Source of the DNA: Thermus neutrinimicus
GTDB taxonomy: Bacteria > Deinococcota > Deinococci > Deinococcales > Thermaceae
Length of the DNA: 64,000 nucleotides
Assembly (NCBI RefSeq): GCF_022760955.1
Contig: NZ_JAKTNU010000003.1
Location: 1 to 64,000 of the forward strand
Direction: 5' to 3'
The notes beneath the pieces are model-generated. The model did not search any database. It was not told the origin of the DNA and saw nothing but the letters and a program-made list of their open reading frames with translations. Position 1 is the first letter of the stretch, and the number at the start of each line of letters is the position of its first letter. Below are positions 46,506 to 55,338 of the stretch, piece by piece. Position numbers and translations under genes: made by a program.

Positions 46506-47750
46506 CTAAAATAGGTTGTTTAAAATCTCCTTAATCCGGGCCCAAAGGCCTTCAGCCTTCGCCTTTTCCTCGCGCCTTTCTTTTCTTTCCCTGGCCTTTC
46601 GGGGTTCGGGGGTGGAGACGGGTAGGGTGGTGGCGTATCTGACCAGGCCCACGGCGGTGGCGTGGGCAGGGGTGGCCACCACGTCGGTGAGGCCGGAGAC
46701 CCCATGGGGTTTGCCCACCCGCACGGGAAGGCTGTACTGTTGCCTTGCCAGGAGGTCAAAGCCCTTGAGGAGGGCGGTCCCCCCGGTGAGGATGACCCGG
46801 TTCACCTTGATCTCCAAAGGCCCCAGGGCCTCGTCCACCGACTGGCGGGCCAGGTGCAGGATCTCCCGCAGGCGGGGGCGAATGATGCGGGCGAGCTCGG
46901 GAGCCGGCACTTCCCCCAAGGAGCCCCCTTCCTGGTTGATCTCCAGCACCAGCTCCGGATCCGCGAGTTCGGGTAGGGCGGCCCCGTACTTGCGCTTCAC
47001 CCTCTCCGCCTCCTCAAAGGGAATCTTGAGAAGCTGGGCAATGTCCTGGGTCACGTGGTCCCCGCCCAAGGGCAAAACCGAGGAGTGGGCCAGGCGGCCT
47101 TCCCGGAAGACCGCTACCTCGGTGGTACCCCCGCCCACGTCCAGGAGGAGCACGGTCATATGCTCCTCCTCAGGACCCAGGGCCCCGAGGCCACTGGCCA
47201 GGGGCTGGGCCACCAAGGCCTCGATCTCCAGCCTCGCATCCTCTACCGCCCGGCGCAGGTTGGCTAAAGGCCCGCGGCCCGCGGCCACCAGGTGCACGTC
47301 CACCTCGAGGCGCACCCCCGCCATGCCCACGGGGTCGCGGATGCCCTCCTGGCCGTCCACCTTGAACTCCAGGGGCAGGGCGTGCAGGAGTTCCAGATCG
47401 GCATCAAAGGGGTAGGCCTTGGCCTGTTCTATGGCCCGCTCCACATCCGCCGCGCCGATGCTCTGGCCCCGACGGATGGCCGCCAGGCCATGGCTGGTCA
47501 CGCTTTTGAGATGGGGTCCACCCACCCCCAGGATGACCCGCTCCACCTTGACCCCGGCCACCCTTTCCGCCTGGTGGACACTTTGGCGGATGGCCTCCGT
47601 GGTGCGCTCCAGGTTGACCACCACGCCCCGCTTCAACCCTTGTGAGGGCACGGTGCCCTCGCCGATGATGTCCAAGACGCCATCGGGGGCCAGCTCCCCG
47701 ATCACGGTGGTGACCTTGCTGGTGCCGACGTCCAATCCAGCGATAATCAT
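46506..47750 (-). CDS. ftsA: Cell division actin homologue FtsA
   Basis: Actin-like protein of 414 residues that tethers FtsZ to the membrane. ATP motifs: AGLDVGTSKVTTVIGE and LLLDVGGGTTEVAVF; VILTGGTALLKGF near the end. The C-terminal amphipathic helix (WARIKEILNNLF) is the membrane-targeting sequence, after a charged linker rich in Lys, Arg and Glu. The ATG at 47750 overlaps the ftsQ stop (ATGA), which fixes the start. Confidence 0.95.
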   Translation of the reverse strand: MIIAGLDVGTSKVTTVIGELAPDGVLDIIGEGTVPSQGLKRGVVVNLERTTEAIRQSVHQAERVAGVKVERVILGVGGPHLKSVTSHGLAAIRRGQSIGAADVERAIEQAKAYPFDADLELLHALPLEFKVDGQEGIRDPVGMAGVRLEVDVHLVAAGRGPLANLRRAVEDARLEIEALVAQPLASGLGALGPEEEHMTVLLLDVGGGTTEVAVFREGRLAHSSVLPLGGDHVTQDIAQLLKIPFEEAERVKRKYGAALPELADPELVLEINQEGGSLGEVPAPELARIIRPRLREILHLARQSVDEALGPLEIKVNRVILTGGTALLKGFDLLARQQYSLPVRVGKPHGVSGLTDVVATPAHATAVGLVRYATTLPVSTPEPRKARERKERREEKAKAEGLWARIKEILNNLF

Positions 47751-48331
47751 GGGCCTACACTCACCCCCCAAGAATACAGGTAAACCCTGCCCTTTGGTCC
47801 TCCTGCCTGGGCATACTTTACAAGAAGCCGGGCTTCCGGGGCAAAGGCCACGCCTTGGGGTGTTTCCACCCAAAACCCCGCGGGCGTGTAGCGGAGCCGG
47901 ATGGCCTCAGGGTAGGCCCGGGCCAGGGCCAGGAGGTCGTGCACGGGCAGGGGGCCTTGCCCCTCCACCCGGGGGCCCTTGGCCAGGCGGGCCCCCCCGG
48001 GAAGCAGGGTTCCATCGGTGGCCAGGGCGTTGCCGTCCGCCAGGGGAAGGAAGGGTTCCCGTTCCCTAAGGACCAGGAGGACCTCTCCCACCCGGGGCTT
48101 TTCCAGCCGGGCCTCCGCCACCCAGGGGTCCTGCCGGAGGTCCTGGAGGCGGCCGGCGCCAATCCAAAGCCAGGGCTCCCCCACGTAGAGCCGGGTGCGG
48201 GCGAGGATCTCCTCGGTTTTCAGATGCTTGTTGCCCGCCACCGCGATATGTTCCACGGGGAAGAGCACCAGGCTGGCCACGTAGAGGGTGGCGGCGAGGA
48301 GCAAGGCCAGCAGAACCCTCATCCCTCCCAT
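47747..48331 (-). CDS. ftsQ: Cell division protein FtsQ/DivIB
   Basis: Bitopic protein of 194 residues: one N-terminal helix (MRVLLALLLAATLYVASLVL), then an extracytoplasmic POTRA domain (FPVEHIAVAGNKHLKTEEIL) and the FtsQ beta domain (LEKPRVGEVLLVLREREPFL, split in two: EKPRVGEVLLVLREREPF). Small for the family. Start ATG 48331 has a G-rich site 6 bases upstream; an ATG at 48322 is the alternative. ATGA overlap with ftsA. Confidence 0.9.
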   Translation of the reverse strand: MGGMRVLLALLLAATLYVASLVLFPVEHIAVAGNKHLKTEEILARTRLYVGEPWLWIGAGRLQDLRQDPWVAEARLEKPRVGEVLLVLREREPFLPLADGNALATDGTLLPGGARLAKGPRVEGQGPLPVHDLLALARAYPEAIRLRYTPAGFWVETPQGVAFAPEARLLVKYAQAGGPKGRVYLYSWGVSVGP

Positions 48332-48364
48332 CTTAATCCCCCCCTGTGAAAGGGCTGCGAAACC

Positions 48365-49162
48365 TCAAGGCCACACCTCCCATTCCAACTCCAGGGGCAG
48401 TTCCTCCTGGATTCGCTTCAGGAGTTCCACCACGTCTTTGGCCGTGGCCTGTCCCAGGTTAACGATAAAGTTTCCGTGTTCCAGGGACACCATGGCGTCG
48501 CCCACCCTTAGGCCCTTGAGGCCCCTTTCGTCTATGAGCCTTCCCGCAGAGTGGCCCGGGGGGTTCTTGAAGGCGCAGCCGGCGCTTTTCCGCTTGGGCT
48601 GTCCCTTCCTGGCGGCGTCCACCTCCGCCATGCGCCGCCGGATCTCCTCGGGGGAGCGTTCCTGAAGCCTCAGTCGAACCCGGGTCACGATGCCCCCGGG
48701 GGGAAGGCGGCTTTGCCGGTAGCCGAAGCCCAGTTCCTGGGGGAGGTAGATGTGAAAGCGCCCCTCGTGGAAGATCTCCACCGCCTCGAGGGCATCCGCC
48801 ATCTCCCCAAACCGGGTGCCCGCGTTCATCTTGACCGCCCCTCCCACCTGGGCGGGGATGCCCAGGAGGCCCTCGAGGCCGGAAAGCCCTTGGCGGGCCG
48901 CTTCCTGCACCAGGAGGGGAAGGAGAACCCCCGCCCCCACCCAGCCCCTCAGGTCATACGTGGCGAACTCCCCTGCAAGGCGGATCACCCTTTCGGGCAC
49001 CCCCTCGTCCATTACCAGGAGGTTGGAGCCGTTGCCCAGGACCCGATAGGGGGCTTCCGTGGCCTTAAGGAGATCCTCCTGGGTTTCCACGGTCCAAAGC
49101 TCCGCCGGGCCTCCCACCCCAAGGGTGGTGTAGTCTTTGAGAAGCACCCGTTCAACCCTCAT
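48365..49162 (-). CDS. murB: UDP-N-acetylenolpyruvoylglucosamine reductase MurB
   Basis: FAD/NADPH enzyme of 265 residues making UDP-MurNAc. Motifs: DYTTLGVGGPAELW, VLGNGSNLLV, GLEGLLGIPAQVGGAVKMNAG, GYRQSRLP and a late Glu region. The segment SAGCAFKNPPGHSAG carries Cys where the usual GSxFKNP motif has the proton-donating Ser; Thermus MurB enzymes are known to differ here, as I recall, so it should be active. Overlaps murC by 11 bp. Confidence 0.93.
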   Translation of the reverse strand: MRVERVLLKDYTTLGVGGPAELWTVETQEDLLKATEAPYRVLGNGSNLLVMDEGVPERVIRLAGEFATYDLRGWVGAGVLLPLLVQEAARQGLSGLEGLLGIPAQVGGAVKMNAGTRFGEMADALEAVEIFHEGRFHIYLPQELGFGYRQSRLPPGGIVTRVRLRLQERSPEEIRRRMAEVDAARKGQPKRKSAGCAFKNPPGHSAGRLIDERGLKGLRVGDAMVSLEHGNFIVNLGQATAKDVVELLKRIQEELPLELEWEVWP

Positions 49163-50492
49163 GGACGAGCCTCCAGGCGAGCTCCGTCACGTCCCCTGCC
49201 CCCAGGGTTAGCCAGAGGTCATGGGGTGTGGCGGTGGTCCTGGCGTAGGCCAAGGCCTCCTCCTTGTCCAGAAAACGGGCGGGCCTTCCCAGGGCCAAAA
49301 GCCGCTCCACGATCCTTCGGGAAAGGGCTTCTGGGGTAATCTCCCCCTTTTCCCCTGCGGTGTAGACGGGTAGAACCACCACCTCGTGGGCGGAGGAGAG
49401 GGCCTCGACAAACTCCTCCCAAAGCTCCTGGGTGCGGAGGAGGCGATGGGGCTGGAAGAGCACCCGCACCCGGCGTCCCAGGAGGTGGGCGGTGGCCAGG
49501 GTGGCCTTCACCTCCGTGGGGTGGTGGGCGTAGTCGTCCACCACCCACGCACCCCCCACCTCCCCGATCCTTTGGAACCGGCGCCCCACCCCCGGGAAAC
49601 GGGCCAGGCCCTCGAGGATGGCCCCAGGCTCCAACCCGAAGCTCAGAGCGGCCAGGGAAGCGGCCAGGGCGTTTTGCACGTTGTGGGCGCCCGGAACCTG
49701 GAGCCTGGCCTCCCCCAGGGCCTGGCCTTGGTACACCAGCCGGAAGCGGCTTCCCCAGGGACCAAGCTGGGTTTCCTCGGCCCAAAGATCCCCTCCCCTC
49801 CCGAAAAGCCTCCTGGGGAGTCCCTGGGAAAGCCTGAGGAGCTTAGGGTCAAAGGCGGGCACCACCACCTGCTTGGCCCTGTGCAAAAACCCCCGCATGG
49901 CCCCTTCCAACTCCTCCAGGCTTGCGTGGTAGTTGGGGGCCCTCTGCCCGGCGGGGGCGACGTGGTCCGCCTCCAGGTTGGTGGCCACCGCCACCTCCAC
50001 CTCCACCTCCTGGAAGAGGGGGTCGGACTCGTCCACCTCCGCCAGGCGAGGCCCACGGCCGAAGCGGGCGTTGCCGGGAAGGAGGGAGAGCTCGCCCCCG
50101 AGGAGCACCCAGGGGTCCAGGTCCGCGGCCAGGAGGATGCTGGCCAGCATTCCCGTGGTGGTGGTCTTGCCGTGGGTACCGGTGACCCCCAAGGAGGGCT
50201 TTTGCCTGAGGAGATGGGCGAGAAGCTCCATCCTCCTCAGCACCCGCATCCCCTTGCGCCTGGCCTCCTCCACCTCGGGGTGGTCCAGGGGAATGGGGGT
50301 GGGAACCACCAGGGTGTCCTCCTCCTGGAGGTGGGCGGGATCATGGCCCCTATGAACCGGTACCCCTAGGCTCTCTGCCCGCCGGCCAGGGGCCAGATCG
50401 CACCCGGTTACCCCTATTCCTTCTCCTAATAGGAGGCGGGCCAAGGCGCTCATGCCCACCCCCTCGAGGCCCATGATGTGCACCCGTTTCAT
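49152..50492 (-). CDS. murC: UDP-N-acetylmuramate-L-alanine ligase MurC
   Basis: Mur ligase of 446 residues adding the first L-alanine. N-terminal UDP-binding MKRVHIMGLEGVGMSALARL, central ATP motif GVTGTHGKTTTTG, VDDYAHHPTEVKA (metal/ATP-linked HPTE motif of MurC), and the C-terminal domain with QPHRLLRT. The ATG at 50492 overlaps the murG stop as ATGA, ruling out the GTG-type start six codons upstream. Confidence 0.96.
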   Translation of the reverse strand: MKRVHIMGLEGVGMSALARLLLGEGIGVTGCDLAPGRRAESLGVPVHRGHDPAHLQEEDTLVVPTPIPLDHPEVEEARRKGMRVLRRMELLAHLLRQKPSLGVTGTHGKTTTTGMLASILLAADLDPWVLLGGELSLLPGNARFGRGPRLAEVDESDPLFQEVEVEVAVATNLEADHVAPAGQRAPNYHASLEELEGAMRGFLHRAKQVVVPAFDPKLLRLSQGLPRRLFGRGGDLWAEETQLGPWGSRFRLVYQGQALGEARLQVPGAHNVQNALAASLAALSFGLEPGAILEGLARFPGVGRRFQRIGEVGGAWVVDDYAHHPTEVKATLATAHLLGRRVRVLFQPHRLLRTQELWEEFVEALSSAHEVVVLPVYTAGEKGEITPEALSRRIVERLLALGRPARFLDKEEALAYARTTATPHDLWLTLGAGDVTELAWRLVHEG

Positions 50493-51508
50493 AGGAACTC
50501 CTCCAGCCAATCCGCCAACCTGGCCGCGGCCCCTTCAGGGGAAAGCCGGGCCATACCCTCCCGGTAGGGCTCGGGGTGGGCCAGGATCCCTTCCACCTGC
50601 TTGGTGAGCCTGGTCAGATCCCCAAGCTCCGCCCCACCCGCCTGCCGGTAGGCTTGGGCGTTGGCCGCCTGGGCACCCCCATCCAGGCTTGGGGAAAGGG
50701 GAAACAGCACGGCGGGCAGGTGGTGGTAGGCGGCCTCCGCCAGGGTACCCGCCCCCGCCCGGGCGAGGAGGAGGTCCGCGGCGCTCATGGCCAAGGGAGC
50801 GTCCACGAAGCCGGCAATCCGGTAGCCTTCCTCTTCCAGATGGCGGTAGCGCTCCAGCCACCGTTCCCCCACCTGGTGAAGGACGGGGAGGCCCAGGGGC
50901 TTCAGCAGGGGAGGAAGCTTCTCGTTGAGCTCCAGGCTGCCCTGGCTTCCCCCGAGAACGAGGAGCAAGGGCCTATCCGGGGGAAAGCCCAGCCTGGCCT
51001 TGGCCTCCATCTTGGGGTAGCGCACCTCCCGTACGGGGTAGCCGGTGACCCGGGCCTTGCGGGCAAGCCCGGGGGAAAGCCTCACCGGCACGGAGAGGGC
51101 CAGGCCCCGGGCCATGGGGGCGAGGAGCCTTATGGCCAGACCCAGCTTGGCGTTTTGCTCGTGCAGGAGGACGGGAATCCCCTTGAGCTCCCCCACCATG
51201 GCCCCGGGAAAGCCGGCGTACCCTCCGGTGGAGAGGATGGCCCTGGGCCTTTTCCCCACCAGAAGCCGCCAGGCCGCCCTCAGGCCTAGGAGAAGTTTCT
51301 GGGCTTCCCTTGGCCTGAAGGCGCTCCGGTCCAGCTTGCCCGCGGGGATCAGGGCGTGGGGGATGGAGGTTGTGGGGAGGAGGCGGGCCTCGAGGCCCCC
51401 CTGGCTTCCCAGGTAGAAGACCTCCCTGCCCCGCCTCCTAAGCTCCTCCGCCACCGCCAAGGCGGGGAAGAGGTGCCCCCCGGTGCCGCCCCCGGTCAGG
51501 AGGACCAC
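50489..51508 (-). CDS. murG: UDP-GlcNAc transferase MurG (lipid II synthesis)
   Basis: GT28 enzyme of 339 residues making lipid II from lipid I at the inner membrane face. Motifs: LLTGGGTGGHLFPALAVAEEL, ILSTGGYAGFPGAM, HEQNAKLGLA, VLGGSQGS and LLLARAGAGTLAEAAYHHLP with QAANAQ. Starts with GTG (51508), overlapping ftsW by 13 bp; ATGA overlap with murC. Confidence 0.95.
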   Translation of the reverse strand: MVLLTGGGTGGHLFPALAVAEELRRRGREVFYLGSQGGLEARLLPTTSIPHALIPAGKLDRSAFRPREAQKLLLGLRAAWRLLVGKRPRAILSTGGYAGFPGAMVGELKGIPVLLHEQNAKLGLAIRLLAPMARGLALSVPVRLSPGLARKARVTGYPVREVRYPKMEAKARLGFPPDRPLLLVLGGSQGSLELNEKLPPLLKPLGLPVLHQVGERWLERYRHLEEEGYRIAGFVDAPLAMSAADLLLARAGAGTLAEAAYHHLPAVLFPLSPSLDGGAQAANAQAYRQAGGAELGDLTRLTKQVEGILAHPEPYREGMARLSPEGAAARLADWLEEFL

Positions 51509-52554
51509 GGTTCCACCCCCTTCCTGGGCACTTCCCTGGCCAGGCGCATCAGGGCCCCCACGGCGAAGCCGGAGACCAAAAGGGAACTTCCCCCATAGGA
51601 AACCAGGGGCAGGGGCACCCCCGTGACCGGCAGGAACCCCACGGTAACCCCGATGTTCAGGGCAGCCTGCAGGGTGAGGTAAAGGGTAAGCCCCAGGGCC
51701 ACCAACCCCAAGGGTCCGGGGAGCCTGAAGGCCAGGGAGAGCCCCCGGGCGAGGATCAGGAAGTAGAGGAGGATCACCATGAACCCTCCCAGCCAGCCGG
51801 TGGCGAAGACCACGCTGGCGAAAACCATGTCGTTGTGGGCCTCGGGCAGGTGGGGCAGGTTTCCCGAGGGACCCTGGCCCAGGGGGCCGGCCAGGATCAG
51901 GGCCTTCTGGGCCTGGAGGACCTGGTAGGCCGTCTGGGAGGGGCTGGCTTCACCCTGAAGGTAATCCAGGAAGCTAGTGAAGCGTTCGGACACATAGCGG
52001 AAACGGGCGAGGTAAAGGCCGGAGAAGGGGGCTAGGACCATGGCCCCCGCCAAGGTCACCATGATGAGCCGCCGCAAGGGAACCCCCGCCAGGATGAGGA
52101 GGAGGCCGGCTAGGGTCAGCAGGAAGAGGGCGGTGGCGAAGTCGGGTTCCACCAGCACCAGCCCTGCGGTAAGGCCCACCAGGGCCGCGGCTCCCACAAT
52201 GGGGTAGTCGTTTCCCTTACGCCCCACGAAGGAGGCCAGGTAGTAGACCAGCACCACCTTGGCGAGTTCCGAGGGTTGAAAGGCTAAGGGCCCCAGGTAA
52301 AACCACCGCCGCACCCCCCCCGGGCCGCTTCCCACGACGAGGACCGCCACCAGGAGAAGGGAGGTGGCGGCGAGCAGGAGTCGGGCGTGGCGAAGAAGCC
52401 TTTCGGGGGGCAGGAGAAAGCCTAGGCCCATGGCCCCAAGCGCCACGCCGATGCGAAGGAGGTGGTTTGGGAGGAGGGTGGGCTCGGCCACCCCTACGCC
52501 CAGGAGGCCAAAGGCCATAAGGAGGAGGGCGCTCAGGAGGAGGATGGGGTCCAC
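51496..52554 (-). CDS. ftsW: Peptidoglycan glycosyltransferase FtsW
   Basis: SEDS-family polymerase with about ten helices, 352 residues. SEDS signatures: VRRWFYLGPLAFQPSELAK, LVEPDFATALFLL, QGPSGNLPHLPEAHNDMVFA and GFLPVTGVPLPLVSYGGSS. It polymerises glycan strands at the septum together with FtsI. Starts with GTG inside the end of murD (22-bp overlap). Confidence 0.94.
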   Translation of the reverse strand: MDPILLLSALLLMAFGLLGVGVAEPTLLPNHLLRIGVALGAMGLGFLLPPERLLRHARLLLAATSLLLVAVLVVGSGPGGVRRWFYLGPLAFQPSELAKVVLVYYLASFVGRKGNDYPIVGAAALVGLTAGLVLVEPDFATALFLLTLAGLLLILAGVPLRRLIMVTLAGAMVLAPFSGLYLARFRYVSERFTSFLDYLQGEASPSQTAYQVLQAQKALILAGPLGQGPSGNLPHLPEAHNDMVFASVVFATGWLGGFMVILLYFLILARGLSLAFRLPGPLGLVALGLTLYLTLQAALNIGVTVGFLPVTGVPLPLVSYGGSSLLVSGFAVGALMRLAREVPRKGVEPWSS

Positions 52555-53786
52555 GGCTCACCTCCCAGGGCATAGACCGCATCCCGGAAGGCCTGGGCGC
52601 GGTCCTGGTAGTCCCTGAACTGGTCGAAGCTGGCCGCCAGGGGGGCCAGGAGGACGCTTCCCCGCTCCAGACGCCTTAGGGCTTCGGCCACCGCCTGGCG
52701 CAGGGCCTCCCGGCCGTCGGCGTGGGGGAGGACCACCACCTCCACCCCTCCCCCCAGGGCCTCGGCCATCTTGGGCCCGTCCCGGCCTATGGCCAAAACC
52801 ACCCGTACCCGGGAAAGGAGGGGGCGCAGGGGCTTTAGGTCCGCCCCCTTGTCCTCCCCGCCTAGGATCCAGGCGATGGGCGCGGGGGCGGCCTCCAAGG
52901 CCGCGGCCACCGAGGGGGTGCGGGTGGCGATGGAGTCGTCGATGAAAATCACCCCTCCCTTCCTGGCAAAGATCTGAAAGCGGTGGGGCGGGGTGGGGAC
53001 GGTTTTCAGGCTCTCTTGAAGAAGCTCCGTGTTCAAAGGGCGGCCCAGGAGGTCCAGGTAGGCCCGGGTGGCCTCGAGGGCCGCCCTTAGGTTGCTTTCC
53101 CTGGGGGAGTTCCCTGGGGTGAAGGGGTAAAGCCGGGCTGGGGAGGCCAGGGCAGCCCGCCGCACCCGGGGATCCGCTTGGTTGTAGACCAGGGCGTCCT
53201 CGGGGGTGAGGTTTTTTAGGAGGTTGAGCTTGGCCCCGTGGTAGGCCTCCAGGCTTCCATGCCGGTCTAGATGGTCCACCCCCAGGTTCAGGAGGACCGC
53301 CACCCGGGGGCGGAAGGTGTGGATCCGCTCCAGCTGGAAGCTGGAAAGCTCGGCCACCGCCACCTCGGCCTCGTCCACCACGCTCACCAAGGGAGGATCC
53401 ACGTTGCCTCCCTCCAGGGCCCTAAGCCCCTGCCCCCTAAGGAGGTGGGCGGTGAAGAGGGTGGTGGAGGTCTTGCCGGCGGTGCCGGTGATGCCCACGA
53501 TGGGGGTGGAAGAGAGGCGGTAGGCCAGCTCGGCTTCCCCCAGGATCAGGGCCCCGCGGGCCTTCAGGGCCTCGAGGCGGGGATGGGAGAGGGGTACCCC
53601 GGGGGCAGCCACCACCTCCCCGTAATCCCCCTCCAGCCGCCAGTCCGGGGTGAAGCCCAGGCTCGAGGCCTCCTGCACCTCCACTTCCTTGGGACGATCG
53701 TCAAAGAAGCGGGCGGAAAGCCCCCGCCTCTTCAAGAAGCGCAGCACCCCAAGCCCGCTTCGTCCCAGGCCATAGACCAGGATCAT
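52533..53786 (-). CDS. murD: UDP-MurNAc-L-alanine-D-glutamate ligase MurD
   Basis: Mur ligase of 417 residues adding D-glutamate. ILVYGLGRSGLGVLRFL at the N-terminus, ATP motif GITGTAGKTSTT, LNLGVDHLDRHGSLEAY, and FIDDSIATRTPSVAAALEA in the C-terminal half. The ATG at 53786 overlaps the mraY stop (ATGA) and follows GGGAGGAGC; a TTG four codons earlier is the alternative. Confidence 0.95.
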   Translation of the reverse strand: MILVYGLGRSGLGVLRFLKRRGLSARFFDDRPKEVEVQEASSLGFTPDWRLEGDYGEVVAAPGVPLSHPRLEALKARGALILGEAELAYRLSSTPIVGITGTAGKTSTTLFTAHLLRGQGLRALEGGNVDPPLVSVVDEAEVAVAELSSFQLERIHTFRPRVAVLLNLGVDHLDRHGSLEAYHGAKLNLLKNLTPEDALVYNQADPRVRRAALASPARLYPFTPGNSPRESNLRAALEATRAYLDLLGRPLNTELLQESLKTVPTPPHRFQIFARKGGVIFIDDSIATRTPSVAAALEAAPAPIAWILGGEDKGADLKPLRPLLSRVRVVLAIGRDGPKMAEALGGGVEVVVLPHADGREALRQAVAEALRRLERGSVLLAPLAASFDQFRDYQDRAQAFRDAVYALGGEPWTPSSS

Positions 53787-54640
53787 GCTCCTCCCCAAAG
53801 GCTAAAGGCCAAGGCGGTGGCCAAGGCGGTGAGGACGGCGAAGCGGAAGACGATCTTGCTCTCCTCCCATCCGGAAAGCTCCAGGTGGTGGTGCAGGGGG
53901 CTCATGCGCAGAAGGCGCCTCCCCGTCTTTCGGAAGTAGAGCACCTGAACCACCACGGAGAGCACCTCCAGCACGGGTATGATGCCTGCCAAGGGCAGAA
54001 GCCAAAGCTTTCCCGTAAGGGTGAAAAGCCCGGCCAGCATGGCCCCCAGGGCCTGGCTCCCCGTGTCTCCCATGAAGACCTTGGCCCGGGGGGCGTTGTG
54101 CCAGAGGAAGCCCAAGAGGGCACCCAGAAGGGTTTGCGCGAAGGGATACGGGTAAAAGGGGAGGAGGAGAAGGGCGGCGATGCTGGCCAAAAGACCGTCC
54201 AGGCCGTCCGTGAAGTTGAAGGCATTGGCCGCGCCCACCACCGCCAGGAGGATGAGGAGCACGTCCAGGATGGGCCAGGGGGTGTAGGCCACCTGCCGCA
54301 CCGCCCAAAGGGCGAAGATCAGGGCCATGAGGGTTTGGAGGGCCAGTTTCTCCCGGGCCCTTAGAGGCCGGGCAAGGCTTCCTGCCAGGTCGTCCAATAG
54401 CCCCAGGAGGGCGAAGCCCAGGCCCAGGAGCCAAAGGCCTTGGAATCCGTCCCAGCCCACCAGGCCATAGGCCAGAAAGCCCGCCAGGAGGAAGGCCACC
54501 CCCCCCATGCTGGGGGTACCCTCCTTGGCCAGGTGGCTTTGGGGTCCGTCGGCACGGACCCTCTTGCCCAGGCCCAGGCTTTTCATGAGCACGATCCAGA
54601 CCGCGGTGAGGAACCAGGAGAGGAAAAGGGCTAGGGCCAT
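53783..54640 (-). CDS. mraY: Phospho-MurNAc-pentapeptide transferase MraY
   Basis: Integral membrane enzyme of 285 residues forming lipid I. Motifs: AKEGTPSMGGVAFLL, LLDDLAG (Asp pair), NAFNFTDGLDGLLA, and MSPLHHHLELSGWEESKIV. It lacks part of the usual N-terminal first helices, so it is somewhat shorter than the typical 320-360 residues. Start ATG at 54640 overlaps the upstream lipoprotein gene by 10 bp, and the stop overlaps murD. Confidence 0.95.
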   Translation of the reverse strand: MALALFLSWFLTAVWIVLMKSLGLGKRVRADGPQSHLAKEGTPSMGGVAFLLAGFLAYGLVGWDGFQGLWLLGLGFALLGLLDDLAGSLARPLRAREKLALQTLMALIFALWAVRQVAYTPWPILDVLLILLAVVGAANAFNFTDGLDGLLASIAALLLLPFYPYPFAQTLLGALLGFLWHNAPRAKVFMGDTGSQALGAMLAGLFTLTGKLWLLPLAGIIPVLEVLSVVVQVLYFRKTGRRLLRMSPLHHHLELSGWEESKIVFRFAVLTALATALAFSLWGGA

Positions 54641-55338
54641 ACCACCTCCTTGCAGGAGACCGCCCGCCTGCCCGGGGTAAGGTAGAGGGTTTCGCCCCAG
54701 GCGGCGAAGTCCTGGGCCTGGGCCACCGGTTTGGCTCCCTCGGGCCGCACCAGGTAGACCCAGCCCCCCATGAGGGCCACCACCCCGCAGGCCCCGGCCT
54801 GGGCCTTCTGGACACCCTGGGGCAGGGGAAGGCTTAGGCCTTCGGGGTAGAAGTAGGCTTCCCGGCCCAGGGCCACTACCCCCCTGTCCCAAGCCACCAC
54901 CTGGGAGAAGGCCCCTGGGTGGAGTAGGGCGGTTTCCCGGTATAATCCCCCTTCTCCCACCCAGAAGAGCCCTTCTTTCCCCCAGGCGGCGTCGCGGGCG
55001 GGGTAGGGGAGAGGCCCTTCCTCGGTGTACACCCCATCGCCGAACCCCACCGCCACCTTCCCTGAAGAAGCCCTAAGGAATCTCGGGACGCCCGGTAAGG
55101 GGAGGCTTTGCAAATGGGCATCCCGGTAGATGAGAAGCTGGTATGGGTAGGCGGCGTAGAGGCTGTCCTGGTCCGCATCCAGATAGAGGGGGGGGCCTGG
55201 CAGGGCCACAAGGAAGCGGCCCGTCACCCAGCCTCCCTCGGCGAAGCCGCCGGGGTAGGGAAGCACGGGGGCGGTGGCCTGAAGGGGAGCACAGGCGCTG
55301 AGGAGGACCAGGAGGGGCAGGGCGTTCAGGCGTCCCAT
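54631..55338 (-). CDS. Uncharacterised lipoprotein inside the dcw cluster
   Basis: Protein of 235 residues. Signal sequence MGRLNALPLLVLLSAC with lipobox LSAC (Cys16), then a repetitive beta-rich region with short strand pairs (SLYAAYPYQLLIYRDAHLQ, KVAVGFGDGVYTEEG, GKEGLFWVGEGGLYRETALL, VVALGREAYFYPEG) suggestive of a small beta-propeller. Not recognised as any known family. It overlaps both murF (13 bp) and mraY (10 bp), so it is co-expressed with wall synthesis genes and may act at the cell envelope. Confidence 0.8.
   Translation of the reverse strand: MGRLNALPLLVLLSACAPLQATAPVLPYPGGFAEGGWVTGRFLVALPGPPLYLDADQDSLYAAYPYQLLIYRDAHLQSLPLPGVPRFLRASSGKVAVGFGDGVYTEEGPLPYPARDAAWGKEGLFWVGEGGLYRETALLHPGAFSQVVAWDRGVVALGREAYFYPEGLSLPLPQGVQKAQAGACGVVALMGGWVYLVRPEGAKPVAQAQDFAAWGETLYLTPGRRAVSCKEVVWP

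Noticed and set aside
44980-46534. Plus-strand frame of about 500 codons opposite ruvC and ftsZ
   Set aside because: Both antisense genes are certain and the product lacks any motif.
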